Shown here one piece after another: positions 1 to 13,738 of a stretch of DNA of 64,000 bases. Under the pieces are notes generated by a model. The model saw only the letters and a program-made list of their open reading frames with translations, was not told where the DNA came from and made no database searches. The translations under genes were made by a program, and so were the position numbers. Numbering within the stretch: the stretch's first letter is position 1; each line of letters opens with the position of its first letter. The DNA comes from Cardinalis cardinalis (lineage: Eukaryota > Chordata > Aves > Passeriformes > Cardinalidae), in contig JACDOX010000003.1 of NCBI GenBank assembly GCA_014549065.1, forward strand, positions 14,015,877-14,079,876, written 5' to 3'.

Positions 1-2667
1 TAAAAATCCTGTCTGCAGCACGTCTAATTTTGTTTCAGGTCTGAAATGGTTGCCTGTAAAAAGTGATCCTGTGCTGTCAAGCAAGAAGTGGTGGCAAAAC
101 ATTTAGAAATGACTTCATCTTTCCTACCACTGTTTTCCAGCATAATGGAGTGATGGAGCCGCCTCACGAACCTGACTTTGAAAATTGATNTGTTTTGTTT
201 ATCTTGAACATTTTCTTCATGCAGCTGAACCTTACTGAGCCATTGAACTTCTGGAGACTCCTATTTGCCATTAGATTTGTTGATTGAATTCTAACCTGAT
301 ACTAATATTTCTCTTCCCTGTGGCCTTTCACAAAAGATTTCTGTTGTCCTCAAAGTCCTCTCTGCATCACCTCAGAATCAANGAGGAACTTTGTATTTCA
401 GCAAGAACTTCTGTTGTGTTTTTGGTTTATTTGGTTTATTTTAGTTGTCAATCGAGGGTCTACATCAATGATTTTGTCTCCCTTGTGAAATAATGTGCTA
501 GCTGGTTGTTCCTGCACAAAAGTCTGTGTAAACATAGCTTGCCTGATTTTTTTCATTTTATTTTGTAGAGAAAGCAATAATTTTTTCTTTCTTTTTAGGG
601 AAAACAGACAAACAAATATGGACAGTTTGTTGTATCATGCCCTCATGATGAATTAGGCTGTTACTGTGCCAGGTGCCATCCAAATACAAAGCACCANAAG
701 AGCTTCTCCCAGCAGGACATGCTCGTTGTTCCCTGGAGAGGAGTGTGTGTTGTGGGGCAGGCAGGGTGGCAGGTAGCTCTGGCTCTCTTGCCTGCCATGG
801 CAAGTGCCTCTGTTCTAGTGCAGGTCCCTGAGGGTGCTGTAACATCCCTGACAGCCCTGATCCTCTTGGCCGCGTCTGAGGAAGCAATTAACTTGGATCT
901 GGGCTGGGCTGTATCTGAGTGCACAGCGTCCCTGTAGCTGAAATCATATGAGTGTTGTGTGGCTGAAATTGTTTGCCCGTGGAATGGGATGCATTTTTCA
1001 TTTTCTCCTTTTTCTGTGAGGAGGATGCTGATCTCTGTGTCTCAGAAGCACTGCTTAAGATAACCCTGGGCTGCACAGGCAGTGCTGCCTGCAGATCCTG
1101 CTGTGGGTGGTGGGCTCTGCCTTTGCCCTTCTTGGGACGGTGTCCCACCCTCACCTCTGTGTTTCCCTGCCTGCAGAAAGGGGACAAGGCTCTCAGACCT
1201 TTGGTATTTGTAAGGGCTGCAGAGAATGGCAGTGCTGCAGTGTGATCTCTGCTTCCCTTCTCCTTACCCATTGTTTACACTGAGCTCAGATAAGATGATT
1301 ATCTTTTGTTTTTCCTGTAGATAATAATAACAGCCTGTCTCTACCAATACAGGATTAGGTTCTTTCAGGAAGACGTGGGAAGAGAAAAATGAATGTGGAC
1401 TTNGTGAAGCACGTGTGACAGAAAGGCTCTCAGGGCAGGGAAACAGCAAGGCTGCACTCTAGATGGGAATGCAAGGTGGCTTTGCTGAGCACTGTGCCCT
1501 TGGAGAGCCTCTGCCTCAGCCACATCAGCCACTGCTCACTTATTCATGACCCAGCAAGGTCTCCTCATTGTCAGCATTTTCCCTTCGTACTGAAATATTG
1601 AAATACTGTCTTGCTGCTTAATGGTAAAGAGCAATTGTCAAGGTGTCTGATAACTGTGACAAATAACAAGTAGAAGTGTTGCTGTGTGGATTAGTGAGTT
1701 TCCTTCACTGATCAGATCAATCTTTTCTTGTCACCTTTCTTTTTAAAAAATTTTTTTTCTCTTCCTTATACCTGTTAAGATATTTGTGCATCTGTGAATA
1801 CAAAGAANTGATCTGCTTGTTCTGGTAACAGTAGTGTCTTGGAGTCAGTTTCAGGTTGAACAGTGAGATGCTCTGCTNACATCATTTTGGCCAAAGCTAA
1901 GAAGGCAAAAGCTTTCATGTTGACACTGTGTCTATAGGAGCCTAATTCTCTGGATGTTCTTGGATGTTTCCTTAGGAATGCAGGTGGGTGGATTCATGGA
2001 TGAACACCTGAAAGGAATTTGAAGTCTTCAGACTTGTCATATGTTAATAGGAATATAAGCTGGGACAGAGCCCTCTTGTNTTTTTGCTGCTCTGTGCTGA
2101 AATGTGGGTGCTGTGAAGTAATTGGGAAGCGTGTGCAGAGTGGAAATTCCTTGGAGGATGTTCATAGTTTTTGATGCTAATTTGACTGTTGCAGGGGGAC
2201 CCATGGTTTGTGTCTCTCACTGATTCATTCATCAGCTCAAGGTAAATAGGTCTTGTTGGTGTGATTTGTCAGTGGATACTACAGAGCTGGTCTCTTTGCT
2301 GTTCACATGATTCCTCTCTGCAATGTCTTCATCTCAGGGCTTTGCTGAATGCAGAATTCTGGGATTCTGAGGATGTTTTGGTGCTGTTCTGCCACAGTNG
2401 GTGTCCATGCTGTTTGGAAGCAAGACCACTATTTCCTGTGGCCTCCTTTATCTCTTGGTGCTCTGTCTCATGGAGAATTCATGCCTTTTTTTTTTAATAC
2501 TTGTGTATATTTTGACTGTCTTAGCCTATGAAATGTTCTGGCATTTATCTTTAGCCCAAAGTTACTCAGATGATTTATTCCCTCCTTGTCTTCAGAGTTT
2601 AGGCTTACTTTAAATGAGACTTATTTGGATGTCGGCCTCTTGCACTGCAGTTTCCCTCCAAAAGGCC

Positions 2668-2944
2668 CTTTGGGGCCTGTTGGGATAGGACAGAGGGTAA
2701 TGGTTNGAAACTGAAAGAGGGTCCATTTAGATTAGGTATAAGGAAGAAGGGTTTTTTGTAATTGGGGTGATGAAACACTCTCACAGGTTGCTTTGAAAGG
2801 TGGTACACACCTGATCCCTGGTAGCATTTAAGGTTAGGTTGGACAGGGCTCTGAGCAACCTGATGTAGTTGAGGATGTCCCTGCAGGAGGATTGTACCAG
2901 AAACCTTTAACAGCCCCTTCCAACCCAAACTGTTCTGTGAAATA
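2668..2944 (+). mobile_element. CR1 LINE fragment, 3' end
   Basis: It matches the recalled CR1 tail in order: GGCCTGTTGGGATAGGACA, then the AAACTGAAAGAGGG and ATAAGGAAGAAG blocks, then GGTTGGACAGGGCTCTGAGC and CCCCTTCCAACCCAAACT. The terminal ATTCTATG repeats are degraded. A 5'-truncated old insertion in sense orientation to the gene. Confidence 0.87.
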
Positions 2945-5900
2945 GATTGCTACATCTGCGNCTATCAAAACAGAACTTTGGAGCAAAGTGGATGGGTTGT
3001 CCCTTTGTACTACTTCTTTTTTGATATGGTTTATGTTAGTTTGCTGTGTGTTTGGCTGCTTTCTTTGATACTTGTTTCATGAAAACCTTCTGAGATGTCA
3101 CCTTGTGCAGTTCATCCTGCCACTCTAAAGGAAGCGTTAAACTGAGTAGTGGATGCGTTTTCGTTACCTTGCCAACAACATGCNGGGGAGAAACCTTGAG
3201 CTGGAATAGCACAAATTGTCTGTTACAGCAAGTGTAATTTATAGCAGGAATTTTCTACTGCCAAACTGTCAAAATCAAGGGATTAGCCCTACTGCCTTCT
3301 GAGAGGGGCACTTGTAGGAGTAGAGAATCCTGACAGTGTTGCACAAAAGATTGAATTGCTGATGACATTGAGACATGGTTTAAGGTTCAGAATATCTTTT
3401 CCTATAACATATTAANGAAATCTAGGATGTGGGCCAAACTTGCAGGTTGAGGTTTACCTTGCTATTTCCTCAGATGTTGCATTTTCAAAATTTCTTGCAA
3501 TCTGTTTGGAAGAGACTGTCTCTTATTCTCTAAAGAATATGTGACAGTTAGGTGTCCTGATATGCTTTTCTCTTCTGGTTACATTTATTNTTTTTTTTTT
3601 CTGTCTGAGAGTCTTTGTGAGTGTTTTGCAATGCCAAAATAGCAAGGCTCCAAGCANGCAAAAGCAGTAGAAATTGTTCATTATCCATGCAACTGGGAAA
3701 TGTGTTTATCCTTCTGAATTGTACAGTTGAGGCCCATTGTATTGCTGAGTGCTGTCGGCAGCACTCTTGCAGAGGGGTGATGTTCTCCAAACTCTTTGTT
3801 TGTGTTTCTGGTTGTATCCTGACCCTACAAACATGCTTGCCCTGATGATGCTGTTTATCTTCACTGAAAGGTTATCTGGTGCAAAGGATACTTGCTGGCT
3901 GGGCTGTAACAGACACCTGCCTTCAGTAATACACCTACCCCTATTTTCATTTTGTTCTGGTGTCATCTGAGACGTTTTGATCCTGTGTTTGAAACAGGGA
4001 AGGGAGAAACNTCCTCCTCAGACTGCTTAGACATAAGGAAAAGCTGTGGGAGACTTCATGGCTTTAAGGTCTGAGTGCTGTTGTCTAGAAGCTAACTGTA
4101 TCTTTAAGAAAAAAATGGGTATTTATATTTGGTGTCTATCTGAAATCATGTTTATCCTGCAGTGTTTATTAAACCTGAGTTAATTTTCCTCCTGTCTTTC
4201 CGTGGCTGCAGGAGCCTTGCCAGNGATGCATTATAATGACTGTAGTGGAAGGAGGTGCAGGCCACGTGCCAGGTCCCTGTTCCTGCTCTGTGGGCTGGCC
4301 TGGAGACTCGCTGCCCAGCAGGGCCATGCTGCTCTGGGGCTGTGGCTGGCTGAGCCCAGGCTGGCAATCCCTGCTCAGGAGCCCCAGATGCCCTGGAGAG
4401 GCTCAGACCTGCAACTGAGCACTCTTTTGGTTAAAAATAATAATTATGAATCCTTAATTACTCTCTGTCTCTCTCCTGTCTCCCTTCTGTCCATTACTCA
4501 GAAGGGTTCTTGAAATAGAGTAATTAGCATCACCCAGCAGTCTTGTGCTCTTTTAAAAAATGTAAGATCTCTGTGTCTGTTATCTTTTATTTTGTGTGAT
4601 GAGCNGGGGTTACTTGCTCTTTCTGGTCCTGTGGTGTTTTTGTCTGGACTGCCTTGGCTGAGGTGAGTGCTGTGAGTCACAGCTCTGTCGGCATTGGCTT
4701 TTCATCTCATCTTCCTCACTCAACCAACGCGTGCAGCCTGAGGCCCACAGCTGATGGCTTTATTGTCACATTGCTTCCACGGGCAGAATTTGCTGTTGGT
4801 TCAGATCTGGAGTCTTGTTCAGCTTGGATGCTGAGGGAATTTGCACAGAAACTTTGGTATCTAACACGCGTGTCCTTGGCAAGTGTGGAAGAGTTGTTGC
4901 AGTCTGAGCTGTCTGCAGAGGTGGGTTACCTGGGGGGACTCCAGGGGATGGTTGCCTGACGTACCCAGCACATGCATGTNGTACAAAGGTGCTGTGTGAG
5001 ACACAGCAGAGATCTCTGTATTGATGTGTCTGGCTTCTGTTGCACATCTTCTGGCACCCTTGCAGTTTGCTGGCATTCCTGGGCACAGTTCCTTTGTCTC
5101 AGTTGGTTTTTCTACCAGTTATCCCAGGGGTTTTCCTCCAGCTCTGAAAAGCATCCAAATAAAACATTAAAGACCTGAGGGGCTGGTGAGTACAAGAGTT
5201 GTTCTTGGCCCAGCAGTAAATCACAGATCTGGGCTGTGAAGTGTAAGTTTTAAAGGAGGAATAACATGTTTCTGTAAAAGTAAAAGTGAAGATTTTTCCT
5301 GTAGGTTAATCTTACTCCATTACTGTCTTTAGCTCAGCTGTCTGGGCTAGGATGTTTCTATGGAATGGGGTGAACATACACATTGCATATCCACATATGC
5401 ATATAACAACATCTGAATTATCATATTTATGTGATATTCTGCTNCCATGAGAAATTCCTGTTAATATGTCTGCCCAAGGCATTGTAGAGGTTTTCTGATT
5501 TCAAACATTCTTTTNTGGCCTCCACATTTAGTGCTGCTGTGTTTTAGTTTGGAGAGTGAACTCCACAGACTAAAATCAAAAGTAAACCCCAACAAAACCA
5601 TTTAAAATTCTTCAATTCCCCCTAGTGTTGACTAGGATGTTTTAGTTTATGCAGTAACATCAGCAAAACTAATTTTCTTTCTCCATCAGCTGNATGGTTC
5701 ATACATAAGAGATTATTGTTTTCAGTGCCTTACAGCATTTTAATGCTCAGCAGAGCATATTCTTGGAGTGTCTGTAAGAGATGAGTAAATAAGAACCATC
5801 TTTTCTGTAGATAAAAACTTACTTTTTCCTCATTCTACTGCTCTCTTCTCTGCTGATTTATTTATTTAGCTATTTCATATTGGGGAAATCTGGTTAAATT

Positions 5901-8900
5901 TAGCTACCACCTAAGAGAATTGCACTAGTGTGTAGCAGTAATTGTGATTTCTTGGGAATGAGATTAGTGCTTAGGACCAATGCCAGCTGTGTGGTCTTGG
6001 GCTGTAAAGTCACCTAGACATGAGATGCTTGCATCTAGACATGGTTTTTATTGGTCACAAGCATGCAGAGACAGCACCACAGTTGTTTTTTCGTTTTCCA
6101 TGTTTTGCTTTTCTAATAAATTAAACTTTGTTTTGGTTTGAATTATCTGTGAAGAGATGTTCTTTTTAAGAATATGGATGCTGACCCATGTCANCCTCAT
6201 GTGATCGATTTGTCTGTCATTTATATGGGCTGGATGCAAGCTGGATGTTCAGACAGGGAAGACTCAGTGTCCTATAACATCTGGCTTGTGCCTTCCTAGT
6301 TACTTTATGAAAATTAATTTTCACTACTTACAGAAGTGCACTAAATGTGCTTTATTTTATCCAGACTTTATGCCTGTATGGAGAAGAGAATGCAAACTGC
6401 CAGTCAGGGTTTTTTGTTGCCTTTCATGCCATGTATGCTGGATATTTTCTCTTTGGGGTTAAACTGTGAAGCCTGTTGAAGCTGAAGGTTAGTGGGCTGG
6501 GGCTTTTACTTTCATGAGGTGGCTGTCATTTGCACGTACTACTACTGCTTTTTTTATTTTAAGGTTGCTTTCTTTTTTTTTTTTTTCCTTTTTGCATATT
6601 TTTCTCCAGACCTCTTTCCCTTTAATTTTTTGGAGATCTCAAGAGAATTAGAGGGAGTTGCTGACATGGAAGAAAATGAGATAATCACAGAAAAGAAATG
6701 TTGTCCCAAAGTTGTCCCCGACAACTCTGAATTATGTCATCTTTAGGACTTTAATTCCTCCAGGTACTTGAGGTTATCTTTACAAGAAATCAGTATGTAA
6801 TTTGTGTCCATATATAGCAGTGTTTTTTAAAGCAATCAGAGTAACAAAATGCTGTTGTTTAAGTGTTTCTAAGAAAGCAGTGTTCTTATACCTACTTTCT
6901 ATTGGATCTTAGTCCTTGAAAATATTTTAGGTTTCTAGCCAAAGTGTTTCCCCTTTTTCAAAGCTACACTCTGAATGCAGAGTTGTCAGTGTTGATTTTG
7001 AAAGCATTAGCAGCAATCCAGCATGGGGTGTTTGAGGCACTCTATGTTCTTCAGTTTTTCTCAATACTCTTTTTAACTGGGTTGAACCCTTGCAAGAGAG
7101 GAAATTTTTTTGCCCATGTAAGGGCTCTGATGGGCAAGTTCTGGCAGATTTGACTGTAGTGTAAGGAATTCTTCCTTTTCAGCTNCAGGTTCATGACTTG
7201 CCTTAAACATTTTTCTGGTGGATTTTGCCCCAAGACCAGTGAGAACAGAAGGGATGGGTTGCCAGTGCTGTTGTCACTGTAGCAAAAGCGTGTCCCTGCT
7301 GGCAGAGCCTGACTGAGGTGCCAGGAAGGGTTCACAGGAGCAGCACATTGATGTGCTGGCAGCCTGGAAGGGATGGGCCTGGGCCCTTGCTTGCTCCTTG
7401 CCCTGCATTCCTACCTCATCCTGCATCCCACTGTGCTGGGCTGCCCACTGAGCTGCTGAGACTCAAGCCAGCAGAACAGTACTCCCTGCCTCCTGGACAG
7501 TAGCACNCAGCTCCCCAGAACNGCTTTCTGTANCCCTCATGGGTGTCAGAGGAGTCNGTAGGGGAGCAGGTTTGGGGGAAGTGGGGACTGTNCCTTCTCC
7601 CAGGACAGCTTTGCTGTGCTGCAGATGTGGCACATGCCTTGTTCTGGTGTCTCTGCTGCTNGAGAGGTGCAGAGTGGGTGCTTGGGGACATCAGCACCTC
7701 AGGCTGTCACATCCCTTGACAGAGCCCTAAGAGACAGAGTGAGTTTTTGACCTGGGGGGAAAAAAAAAGCTGAAACACTCTGGCAGTCCAAATTCTCCAG
7801 AAGAAAAGCAGTTCCTAAATTGAAGGTTTCAGTCTTTCTTTTCAAGCCCATGAAAGCTAATGTGACTGAACTTTCATAGCAGCCCCAGTCTGTGTGGCTG
7901 TGACCTGATAGCTCCTAATTTAGGGCAGTAAGGCTCTCTGCTTTAATTTCTGGAAAGCACAGAAGACAAGGTAGAAAGAATTGAAGCTTTGCATTCTTGA
8001 GGCTGCTAAATGGAGGATGCTGATGGATAGCAAAAACTTGCAGTGTTTCCTTGAGAAGCCTTGTCTAAAAATGCAGTTAATGTTATATATTTTCAGAGGA
8101 TTTATATGCTGAATCAGGTTTAAATGTCCAAAAACTATTTGACAGTAAATGGAAAAAAAAAAAGTGAAAAATCCGAGCAATAACTCATGCTTTATGGACC
8201 AAAGCATCTACCTCCTGCCTAGTTAAAAAAGAAACTTCCTCTGTAGATAGGGTTTGATGAACAACATGTCTCTGCAAGACCTAGGCAAAAGAAGCTTTAG
8301 AAGTTTGGTCTGCTCACAATAAGCAAAGGCAGTTACAGAAGACTGATGGTGCCCATTAAAAATGAGTAATTTCTGCTTTCTGCAGGAAGAAATGCCCTCA
8401 CCAGTGACTACAGCAAAGAAAAAAACGTGCAAAAAGCAGACCCAAACCTGACAAAACTAGGGGAGAGCATATATATCTTACATGGCCAGAGCCAGGAATT
8501 ACTACCTGGAAATACATAGAAAGATATAATTTTTATGCAGCAGGTTTTACATCAAAATTGCCTCTTTTATAGTAACCAAGATGTTTGGTCCATAGCAAGT
8601 TTTATTTTGAATAATCATGGTAAACAAAGTTATTCACTGTGGGGAAAGGCAAAGTGAAAGAAGGGCAACAGTGACAACAGCAGGAGCAATGGTTGTTACC
8701 ACTCAGCTTGCACACAGACGTTGCCAAAAACAAGTTTTAGTCCTTCCTTGCACTCTTATGGTACAGATCGGTTTGGGGTGATGAAGAATGGTAGTTTTGT
8801 ACTGGAATAACAAAAACTAGACTTCTAGTCTCTGACCTAGTGCAAAAGTGATGGGGCCAGGTAATGTTTCTGGTACTGCTGTTATGGGGACTGGTGATTC

Positions 8901-11900
8901 CACCCCCAAACCCAGCACATTTAGATAGTCACTGGAATCATGGGTGAAGTTGGCATGCATTGAGCTTCAGTTTATTATTTTGATTTTTTTGCATCTTATT
9001 AAAGCATGAATGGCTCCCTGATACTCTCTAAAAGGTATGATGGTTTAATCTTCTGGTTGTTCATTTTTACCACTATTTAGCTCATTTTCTCCTTGAGGGC
9101 TTATTATTGAGTTCTTCATTCAGTGACATCGTTGCCCTTTTAAAATCAACCTTCTAGAATTTAACATATTCTGTTGTGTATAAGGATGAGACCATTACTA
9201 CTTCATTATTTTCACTCCAGTAATTTTTATATTACAGTGAACACCCTGATTAAACATTTATCTGGAAAAGGCTACAATGAAAAAGAAACATAATTAAATA
9301 TAGGAACTAAATATTGAACTCCTGACTTGAGGCTGAACTGATAAATGNAATTAAATTTACATGGGAGGAAAAAAAGCATTATAAAACTCATCCAGTATTG
9401 CATTTTAATGTTTTAGTCAACCACATCTACAAAGCAAGCTGTATATATCAGCCACAGTAACTGCTAATTTTTGAAGGTCTTATTTAGAATGCACTTATTG
9501 TAATTGTGTAATACTAGAGTTCCTTGGCCTTTGAAAAAGGAAAAGAATGAATCATCTGCATTTAAAATTCAAGCAGCACTGATGCAGAAGAGTCGGGTAT
9601 GGCATAGTTTGGTTTTCCTAGACAGATTTAAAAAACAAAGCAAACAAAAACCAGTAAAGCATTATACTTTATAAACAAGATTACTAAAGACAAATCAGTC
9701 TGTGTCCCTCATGTAAATTCAGGTGTCNGAGCAGAACTTGCTTTTGGAAGCTGTGCATATCTGCCCTCCCTGCATGTGTGCTCAGACTTCTTGGCACTCN
9801 CTGTCCCTGAATCAGGAAGACAGAATTTATTTTCCTGTTGGACTAATTATAGTTCTTTAAAGAGATTAGTTAACCCTTCTGCTACAGAGGGACTTTAGCA
9901 GTGAATCCCATGTCAGAGGGAGGCTGCTGCTTGGGATGGCTTTCGGGGATCGGCAGTGGCAGTGCAGTGATGCTTACAGCCAGTCTCCTGTTGGACGTGT
10001 GCTGGTTACCAAACTGTGTGTGTACAATGTACTGCTTCCAGAGCTACACTCTGAGCCTGGAAATACTGCTGAAGCCGTGGCTCTGTGNGATACAAAAAAA
10101 TACTTATGGTTAAAAAGTTTTGGATATTAATGTCAGATTGCTTTTCTTCTGCTTTGTACTTTGCATGAAGTGCTTTTCATCTTCTGTACCTGTAGCATGN
10201 TAAAATTGCCTATTCCTTTCCTTCTGTCCTTCCTTCCATCCTTCCTGTGTTCTGTGGGTCTGAAAAATGGTTGGTTATGTCTCTGATGTGATGCTGTCTG
10301 GTTACATTTGAGCTGTGCCTTGTCCTCTGGGGATATTGGGCAGCTGGCAGATATGCTGTTTTACCTGAGTGATGGACCCCATAAAGTGTGGGTTCTAGGG
10401 CTGCAGACCACCTTGCCACTCTGCTGTCATTTCTGGACCAGTCCCATGGGGGGAAGGGGCAGGGAGGAGAATATTCCCCCATCACTACATTGATTATTGT
10501 GCCATCTGTGTGACAGGGCATTGGTGGGATTTTTGGTATGGTATGAGACAGCAGCACTAGAAAGGGAACAATCATGGATCCAGTTTTTTATCTGGAGCTA
10601 TTTCATGANTAATGCCAGCTGCTTAGGAAGGAAGGGCAGGCAAGTCCTGGACTACTCAGCTCTCCCTCAGGCTGGGTTTTCAAAGCACAGCCCAATGTGG
10701 GAACCAGCAGTATTGCCCAAGGAGTCCAGATGAGGGTAACAGAAAGTGTTACCTTGGCAGTAGAAACCATGTGTGCATGAAGATTCTCTGGAGCAATTAA
10801 TCTTTATTTCCCCACTGCCTGGCTCTTCTCTCCTGGCTTTTGATTAGCTGTGATTAAGCCAGCTGGACTCTTGACTCCCATAGATTCCTCTGATGTAACC
10901 AGGATGCTCTGTGTCTNTGTAGGGTGAGCTGCCTGAACAGCCTGGAGTTCTCTGTCCCTCATCCTCCTTCTCTACCCTGTCCATAGTGCCTGAGCTGTGA
11001 AACTCCCTGTAGTGGATTCTGCTTCATTGATATGGATGTGGTTTTCAGTCACTGGTGTGTTTTCCCTTTGGAAATCTTTGTGTCCAGTTGGTGCCCTGGT
11101 GGGGACAGCCTTTGAGGTGAAGTGTTTTCAGCATGTACATTTGCATCTTTGTTTTTGCAACCAGATTCAGAGCTAGGTAGCATTTTTCATACAGCCTTGA
11201 CTTGATTTTATGGCACCTACTTTGGAAAGGGACTGGGACTGGTGTTCACAGTCTCAATCCTTGCTTCCACAGGAGAAAGAAGACAACTGGGAGTGAGAAT
11301 GAACAAGTCATCCCAGAGACCAAGTGCAAGCAAGGATTTTGAAATTCTTGCTCTTTTGAATGAATGGTGGGAATGCAGCTGTGACCCCAGTGCTGTGATG
11401 CCATACAGGTTTATGAATGCGAGGTTCTCTATTAATGTAAATGCCTTTTGTGGGTGGAACAGGATGATGAGGAAAGCACAAACAATTTTTCATAGCTTCT
11501 TATAATTCCATTTGCTAAGGTGCTGGGAGTTCATTTACAGATCTTATCACCATTTCTTCTAGAAATGCCAATTAACTTAGGAAATTTAATAATGCTGTCA
11601 CTCAACAAAAAATATTGGAGAAATATCTTAGTGCTTTGCAGAAGTTGAAAGCATAAGACCTGAAAATACCTGAAAGGAGAATGAGTCCTATAGCAATTTT
11701 ATACATGCTTCTNTGTGCTTGTTTCTTGGTCTGTAAAGTTGGGATCTGCCCTTATGAGGGATGAAAAAATGTTTATCTCCAGCTGCAAAGTGTGGTGGCT
11801 CTGAGCCCCAGTTTGGANAAGGAAGATGTGGCAGTTCAGGTGAGTTCAGGCTTCTGCTGAGATACTGAGCTATTACAAGGCAGATCTTCAGTATGCAATG

Positions 11901-13554
11901 AGTATTCAAACCTACTCAGTAGCTCAGGCTGGAAGGTTCGTGTCTTTAAGAAATGAGTCATGGGTCATTTTTGATGTTAGATGTGTTTAGAGCACCTGCA
12001 AATTTGCCATTTTTTGTAGATGTATTTTTTTGCCATGTGCAGTCTGACAGTTTGCTGCTGCCTGTCTAGCTTGCCCACAAAGGGCAGTGAGTGCTTCATT
12101 TAGTTTGAAGGCAGCAGCACACACATTTACCAGCACCAATGTGACTTTTGTCACTTTTCAAAATGAGCAGTGGAGATAGGTAAGAGCAGGATGTGTCTGT
12201 GCCTCAATGAGCAAGTCCTGGGAATGGACAGCTTGGGGGGGAATGCTTCCTGACTCCTCTGCTCAGCTGCTGCAGCACATACTGCATATCAAACATGGCC
12301 TGAGACACCTGCAATGGCTTTGGCAGAACAAAATAGCAGAAGCTGCTTGTTTCTTCTGATTTATGGGTTTCATTGCAGTTGTCAGTGTCACCTTAGTGGA
12401 GGTGTGTGAATGCAGCGTTTCACTTGCCTGTCAGCTTTAATCAGCTTTAGGCAATACAATTCCAATCTGCTGTAAACCAGCACNATTACCCCTTGTAGGC
12501 TTCAGGAACCTCCAGCTTGTTCAGTGGGGGTTTTTCCCCTCGTCATGCAAACAGACTTGGCATTTGTTCATGTCTCCAGAACATGTTAATTACATTTTAA
12601 ATATGTTAGGATGTTTGAGCAGCAGTATTTGTGAGAAATGAGTATGAGAACTGGCTTTCTGACAATGAGAATAAAATTTCTTCCCAAATTTTCTTAAACT
12701 TCTTTAGAAATTAGCACAAATTAGAGACTCTAAAATAACCTCCAAGCAGAGGTGTGTAGAGATATCACCATCATAGGGCAAGCTACAGGCATTACTTGAA
12801 TTCACCCCCAGTAATTGAGGGTGTAATTCTTGACTTTCTAGAAGCACAGTTTTAAAATCACTGTGGAGTGGTTTGAAGTGATCATTCTGGGTGCTGGATA
12901 CCATTGTTTTTGTAAATCCATCCTTTGCAGCTCTAAGAGTTTGCTTACATTTTAAAGCTGTGTGATCTTTAATATATAAATTTCTTAATCTCCTTTTCAT
13001 TATATTGTTCCTGAATTTCCAGTTGAGGCTTGTGGGCACAGCACTGGAAATTGTTCTTATTCTAGGAAAACTGCTCGTGACAGGCCATGAATTATTTTTT
13101 TTTTTTTAAGCTGAGGTGTGTGACTGCTCTTCACAAAGACTTTCAAACTGAATCATGTTTCATGATAACAGCAAAAGAGCTGCTCACTGTCAGTCCTGAG
13201 CCACAGTGCATTGATGCTGCTGGCACAAATAATAATTAATGGGTACATTTCCACTAGGCAGGACAAGTCTGAGTTCAGTCTGTGCACACNGTGAGATTTC
13301 CTTACACTCTGCACTTCAGGACTTGGTTTTCAGTAGTCCTAAACCTGACTATTTTACTTTTGTCCAAATATAATTCTTCATAACTAAAAAACCCTAACTT
13401 CTTGCAGTGAGCCAGTAGTCTGTCCTTCATTTTTCCAGTTAAATCCTATACAAAGGATGAATCTTTTTCAAGTGACATTGCTCTGGAAAGGTGGAGCCTG
13501 TGTCTCTGAGATTGTAGCCAGNAGGGAAGCTGCAGAGGACACAGCTCAGAGAGT

Positions 13555-13584
13555 TTGTGTGTTTGGATAGNNACAAACACACAA
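13555..13584. repeat. 11-bp perfect inverted repeat with Ns in the loop
   Basis: The arms TTGTGTGTTTG (13555-13565) and CAAACACACAA (13574-13584) are exact reverse complements around an 8-base loop that includes two Ns (13571-13572). It ends one base before the CR1 fragment. Confidence 0.7.
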
Positions 13585-13585
13585 G

Positions 13586-13738
13586 GATAGCCCCATCCCC
13601 TGTTCAGGGCCAGGTCAANTGTTCTTCTGAGCAACCTGGTCTAGTGAAAGGTGTCCCTGTCCATGGCAGGAGTATTGGAACAGGATGATCNTTCAGGTCC
13701 CTTCCAATCCAAACCATNCTATTATTCTATGATTCTGT
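13586..13738 (+). mobile_element. CR1 LINE fragment, extreme 3' end
   Basis: A short CR1 tail: GAGCAACCTGGTCTAGTG, GTGTCCCTGTCCATGGCAGG, GTCCCTTCCAATCCAAACCA, closing with ATTATTCTATGATTCTGT, the usual octamer-type CR1 terminus. It contains three Ns (13619, 13691, 13718), probably from reads mapping among copies. Confidence 0.87.

Noticed and set aside
1226..1246. ATG followed by codons for Ala-Val-Leu, like the start of ANKRD44
   Set aside because: The next codons (Gln-Cys-Asp) do not fit the family, no donor follows at the expected place after about nine codons, and the surroundings are not promoter-like.
6550..6620. Long pyrimidine tract ending in CTCCAG, like a 3' splice site
   Set aside because: No coding potential or donor follows at exon distance; such tracts are common in introns.
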